A stretch of DNA of 15,563 nucleotides. Origin: Paracoccaceae bacterium. Its GTDB lineage: Bacteria > Pseudomonadota > Alphaproteobacteria > Rhodobacterales > Rhodobacteraceae. The stretch covers positions 1 to 15,563 of the forward strand of contig PXES01000285.1 of NCBI GenBank assembly GCA_003564655.1, read 5' to 3'. A program made the position numbers and the translations under genes. This document shows positions 13,028 to 15,563 of this stretch, piece by piece. The notes below the pieces were generated by a model. That model saw only the letters and a list, made by a program, of their open reading frames with translations. It did no database searches and had not been told where the DNA came from. Position 1 is the first letter of the stretch, and each line of letters starts with the position of its first letter.

Positions 13028-15405
13028 TGCGCAGGCTGGAGCAGTGGCGTGTCGCCACGCAGGGCCCCTCGCAGTTGGAGCTTCTGGTCGAGGGGCAGCA
13101 CCACTTGCGCATCGAGGCGCTGGAGCCCGCGCTGTTCCGCGTGCGGCTCCTCAAGCAGGGCCGCTGGCGACTTGATCGAAGCTGGACCGCCGCCCCCGAG
13201 GGCCCGCTACCCCCCGAGGGCCGCCCGCGCGACAGCCTCGCGGGCTTTTCCTGCCCGCCGCTGACGGTGACGACCGAGGGCGCGGCGCTGGTGCTCGCCA
13301 CTGACCGGCTGCGCGTGACCATTGCGTTGCCCTTGCAACTGCGCTGGCAGGCGCGGACGGGGGCGGGCTGGCGCGACCTCGCGCAGGACCGGCCGACCGG
13401 CGCCTACATGCTGGGACGGCGTCGCCATGCCGTCAGCCATTTCCTGCGCCGCCACAGGGGCGAGCGCGTCTATGGGCTGGGCGAGAAGGCGGGCCTGCTG
13501 GAGCGCAGCGGGCGGCGCTTTGAAATGCGCAATCTCGACGCGATGGGCTATGACGCGGCCACGACTGACCCGCTGTACAAGCACATCCCCTTCACCCTGA
13601 CGCGCACGCCGGAGGCGGGCAGCTTCAGCCTGTTCTACGACACGCTCGCAAGCTGCTGGTTCGACATCGGGAACGAGTTGGACAATTACCATGCCCCCTA
13701 TCGCAGCTTCCGCGCCGAAGATGGCGATCTGGACTACTATTTCGGCTGGGCGCCCGACATGCTGGCACTGGTGCGCCAGCAGCAATGGCTGACCGGGGGA
13801 ATGGCCTTTCCGCCGCGCTGGTCGCTGGGTTATTCGGGCTCGACCATGGCCTATACCGACGCGCCCGACGCGCAGGCGCGCATGGCAGGGTTTCTGGGCG
13901 CGCTGGAGGCACACCAGATCCCCTGCGACAGTTTCCACCTGTCCTCTGGTTACAGTTCCATAGGCGCGAAGCGGTACGTCTTTACCTGGAATCGTGAGAA
14001 GTTCCCCGATATTGCTGGCTTCACCCGGGCTTATGCGGCAGCCCGCGTGCATCTGGTCGCCAATGTCAAACCCTGCCTGCTGCGCGATCACCCCGCCTAT
14101 GACGAAGTCGCGGCGAAGGGGCTCTTTATCCGCGACAGCGAGACGGGCGCGCCCGAGCAATCGGTGTTCTGGGACGATACGGGCGCGCATCTCGACTTCA
14201 CCAACCCCGCGACGCGCGACTGGTGGCGCGGGCAGATCACCACTCAGCTTCTGGATAACGGGCTCGACGCCATCTGGAACGACAACAACGAGTTCGAGGT
14301 CTGGGACCATGCCGCCCGCTGTGACGGTGATGGCCAACAGATCGAGATGGGGCTGATCCGCCCGCTGCATGCTCTGTTGATGACGCAGGCCTCCGAGGAG
14401 GCGATGCGCGCTTATGCGCCGGGCAAGCGGCCCTATCTTGTCACCCGTTCGGGCTGTGCGGGGCTGCAGCGTCATGCCCAGACATGGACCGGCGACAATG
14501 CGACAAGCTGGGGCAGCCTGCGCTGGAATATCCGCATGGGGCTGGGGCTGGCGCTGTCGGGGATCTCGAATATCGGGCATGATGTGGGGGGCTTCGCCGG
14601 GCCGCAACCCGATGCGGAGTTGTTGCTGCGCTGGGTGCAGAACGGCATCTTTCACCCGCGTTTCGTGATCCATAGCTGGAATGCCGACGGGTCGGTGACC
14701 GAACCGTGGACGCATCCGGAAGCGCTGCCCGGCATTCGCGCGGCAATGGCGCTGCGCTACCGGCTGATGCCTTATCTCTACACCTGCCTGTGGCGGGCCG
14801 TGACGCAGGCCGAGCCGATGCTGCGCCCCACCTTCCTTGACCATGAGGATGACCCGGCTTGCTTTGCCGACACCGATGATTTCCTGCTGGGGCGCGATCT
14901 GCTGGTCGCCAGCGTCGTCGAGCCGGGCGCGACGGTTCGGCGCGTCTACCTGCCGCGCAACGCAACCGGATGGTGGGATTACGAGACCGGCCTCTGGCAG
15001 GCGGGCGGGCAGTGGCTGGAGGTGCCGGTGACGCTGGAGTCGATCCCGCTTTTCGTGCGCGGCGGGGCGTGCCTGCCACTCTCGACCGGGGCGATGCGGG
15101 CCGACCCCGCCGCCGAGACGGGCCGCGCGCTGGCGGTCTTTCCCGCGCCAGAGGTCGGGGCATGGATCTCGCAGGTTTACGACGATGCGGGCGACAATGC
15201 CGATGCGCTAATGGGCGCGCATGCGCTCGCGACCTTCACCCTGACGCGCGGGGCAGGGGGGCTGGGGCTTGATATCGCCCATCAGGGCGCGATGCCGCCG
15301 CCCTTTGCCTCGGCGCACCTGCTGCTGCCCGCCGGGGCGCGCGAGGGGGTCGAGGTCGGCGGTACGCAGTTTGCCCATGGCGCGGACATCCCGCTCGGGC
15401 GATGA
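13027..15405 (+). CDS. Glycoside hydrolase family 31 (alpha-glucosidase-like)
   Basis: A 792-residue cytoplasmic enzyme without a signal peptide. The N-terminal beta-sandwich (about 1-250) contains VYGLGEKAG (148-156) and MRNLDAMGYD (167-176), typical of GH31. The (beta/alpha)8 barrel follows, with FPPRWSLGYSGS (261-272), the nucleophile motif WNDNNEFEVWD (417-427, nucleophile D419) and the acid/base D490 in TWTGDNATSW. The C-terminal sheet domains end at 792. GH31 enzymes cleave alpha-linked glucosides, xylosides or sulfoquinovosides with retention. The WNDNNE form, where many members have WXDMNE, marks a separate subgroup whose substrate I cannot name. The CXXCXC-like or QQRW features of sulfoquinovosidases are not evident. 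It follows the lipid/transferase operon by 153 bp and is probably separately transcribed, starting through the coupled leader frame. Confidence 0.92.
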   Translation: MRRLEQWRVATQGPSQLELLVEGQHHLRIEALEPALFRVRLLKQGRWRLDRSWTAAPEGPLPPEGRPRDSLAGFSCPPLTVTTEGAALVLATDRLRVTIALPLQLRWQARTGAGWRDLAQDRPTGAYMLGRRRHAVSHFLRRHRGERVYGLGEKAGLLERSGRRFEMRNLDAMGYDAATTDPLYKHIPFTLTRTPEAGSFSLFYDTLASCWFDIGNELDNYHAPYRSFRAEDGDLDYYFGWAPDMLALVRQQQWLTGGMAFPPRWSLGYSGSTMAYTDAPDAQARMAGFLGALEAHQIPCDSFHLSSGYSSIGAKRYVFTWNREKFPDIAGFTRAYAAARVHLVANVKPCLLRDHPAYDEVAAKGLFIRDSETGAPEQSVFWDDTGAHLDFTNPATRDWWRGQITTQLLDNGLDAIWNDNNEFEVWDHAARCDGDGQQIEMGLIRPLHALLMTQASEEAMRAYAPGKRPYLVTRSGCAGLQRHAQTWTGDNATSWGSLRWNIRMGLGLALSGISNIGHDVGGFAGPQPDAELLLRWVQNGIFHPRFVIHSWNADGSVTEPWTHPEALPGIRAAMALRYRLMPYLYTCLWRAVTQAEPMLRPTFLDHEDDPACFADTDDFLLGRDLLVASVVEPGATVRRVYLPRNATGWWDYETGLWQAGGQWLEVPVTLESIPLFVRGGACLPLSTGAMRADPAAETGRALAVFPAPEVGAWISQVYDDAGDNADALMGAHALATFTLTRGAGGLGLDIAHQGAMPPPFASAHLLLPAGAREGVEVGGTQFAHGADIPLGR

Positions 15406-15464
15406 GGACAGGCCGCGCGGCACTCGATGGGCAGCGGCAGGCGAGGAACAGACGCGGAAAGATG

Positions 15465-15563
15465 ATGCTCGACCAATTCAGGCGCTTCGCGGTCTATTAT
15501 GCACCCGATCCGGGCAGCGATCTGGCGCGGGCAGGCGCGGCGTGGCTGGGCCGCGATGCCGAG
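15465..15563 (+). CDS. DUF1045-like protein, 5' part only
   Basis: The gene runs off the window. The 33-34 visible codons read FRRFAVYYAPDPGSDLARAG followed by AAWLGRDAE, the characteristic opening of the DUF1045 family (2H-phosphoesterase-like proteins often found with phosphonate-use genes, phn). GGAAAG at 15456-15461 precedes two adjacent ATGs, at 15462 and 15465; spacing favours the second. The gap to the GH31 stop is about 56 bp, with no evident terminator, so co-transcription is possible. A phn gene cluster further right would be expected but cannot be seen. Confidence 0.75.
   Translation, partial: MLDQFRRFAVYYAPDPGSDLARAGAAWLGRDAE

Noticed and set aside
13207..14844. Minus-strand open frame of 545 codons opposite GH31
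   Set aside because: Shadow of the GH31 gene, whose catalytic motifs and length are convincing; the antisense translation has no recognisable features.

Overview
The window is high-GC, densely packed DNA from an alphaproteobacterium, most likely a member of the Rhodobacterales (Rhodobacter/Roseobacter relatives). This is inferred from the GC-rich codon use, from an OpgH/OpgG-type rather than NdvB-type periplasmic glucan locus, and from a DUF1045-like gene start at the right edge. No mobile element, CRISPR array, tRNA or rRNA is visible.

Left part, minus strand (read from about 9514 down to 457). The first unit is a cytochrome b561, then a fused OpgH glucosyltransferase-methyltransferase, then OpgG; the junctions are a GTGA overlap and an ATGA overlap. 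This is an osmoregulated periplasmic glucan (OPG) operon. OpgH polymerises glucose across the inner membrane and OpgG acts on the product in the periplasm. After a 143-bp gap that carries tandem direct repeats comes an ABC importer of the nitrate/sulfonate/thiamine-precursor type. It consists of a Tat-exported NMT1-like binding protein, an ATPase and a single-chain double permease, and it is followed by a cytosolic family-4 glycosyltransferase. All of these are spaced by 4 bp or less, or overlap. Positions 1-456 hold no convincing gene, only an 18-bp dyad.

Right part, plus strand (from about 9651). A 136-bp divergent control region separates the OPG operon from a three-gene overlapping operon. 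That operon encodes a CDP-alcohol phosphatidyltransferase, a five-TM LtaS/OpgB-like alkaline-phosphatase-superfamily transferase and a flippase-like LPG-synthase-TM protein. A 153-bp gap follows, with a candidate promoter and a 14-codon leader ORF whose stop overlaps the start of a cytoplasmic family-31 glycoside hydrolase. The window ends in the first 33-34 codons of a DUF1045-like gene.

The most interesting reading is a periplasmic-glucan synthesis and decoration island. It would hold an OpgH with a covalently attached SAM-methyltransferase, divergently placed from a phospholipid-making enzyme and a phospho-head-group transferase with a complete LtaS-like active site. Methylation and phospho-decoration of the glucan are inferences; the domain content and gene order are read directly.
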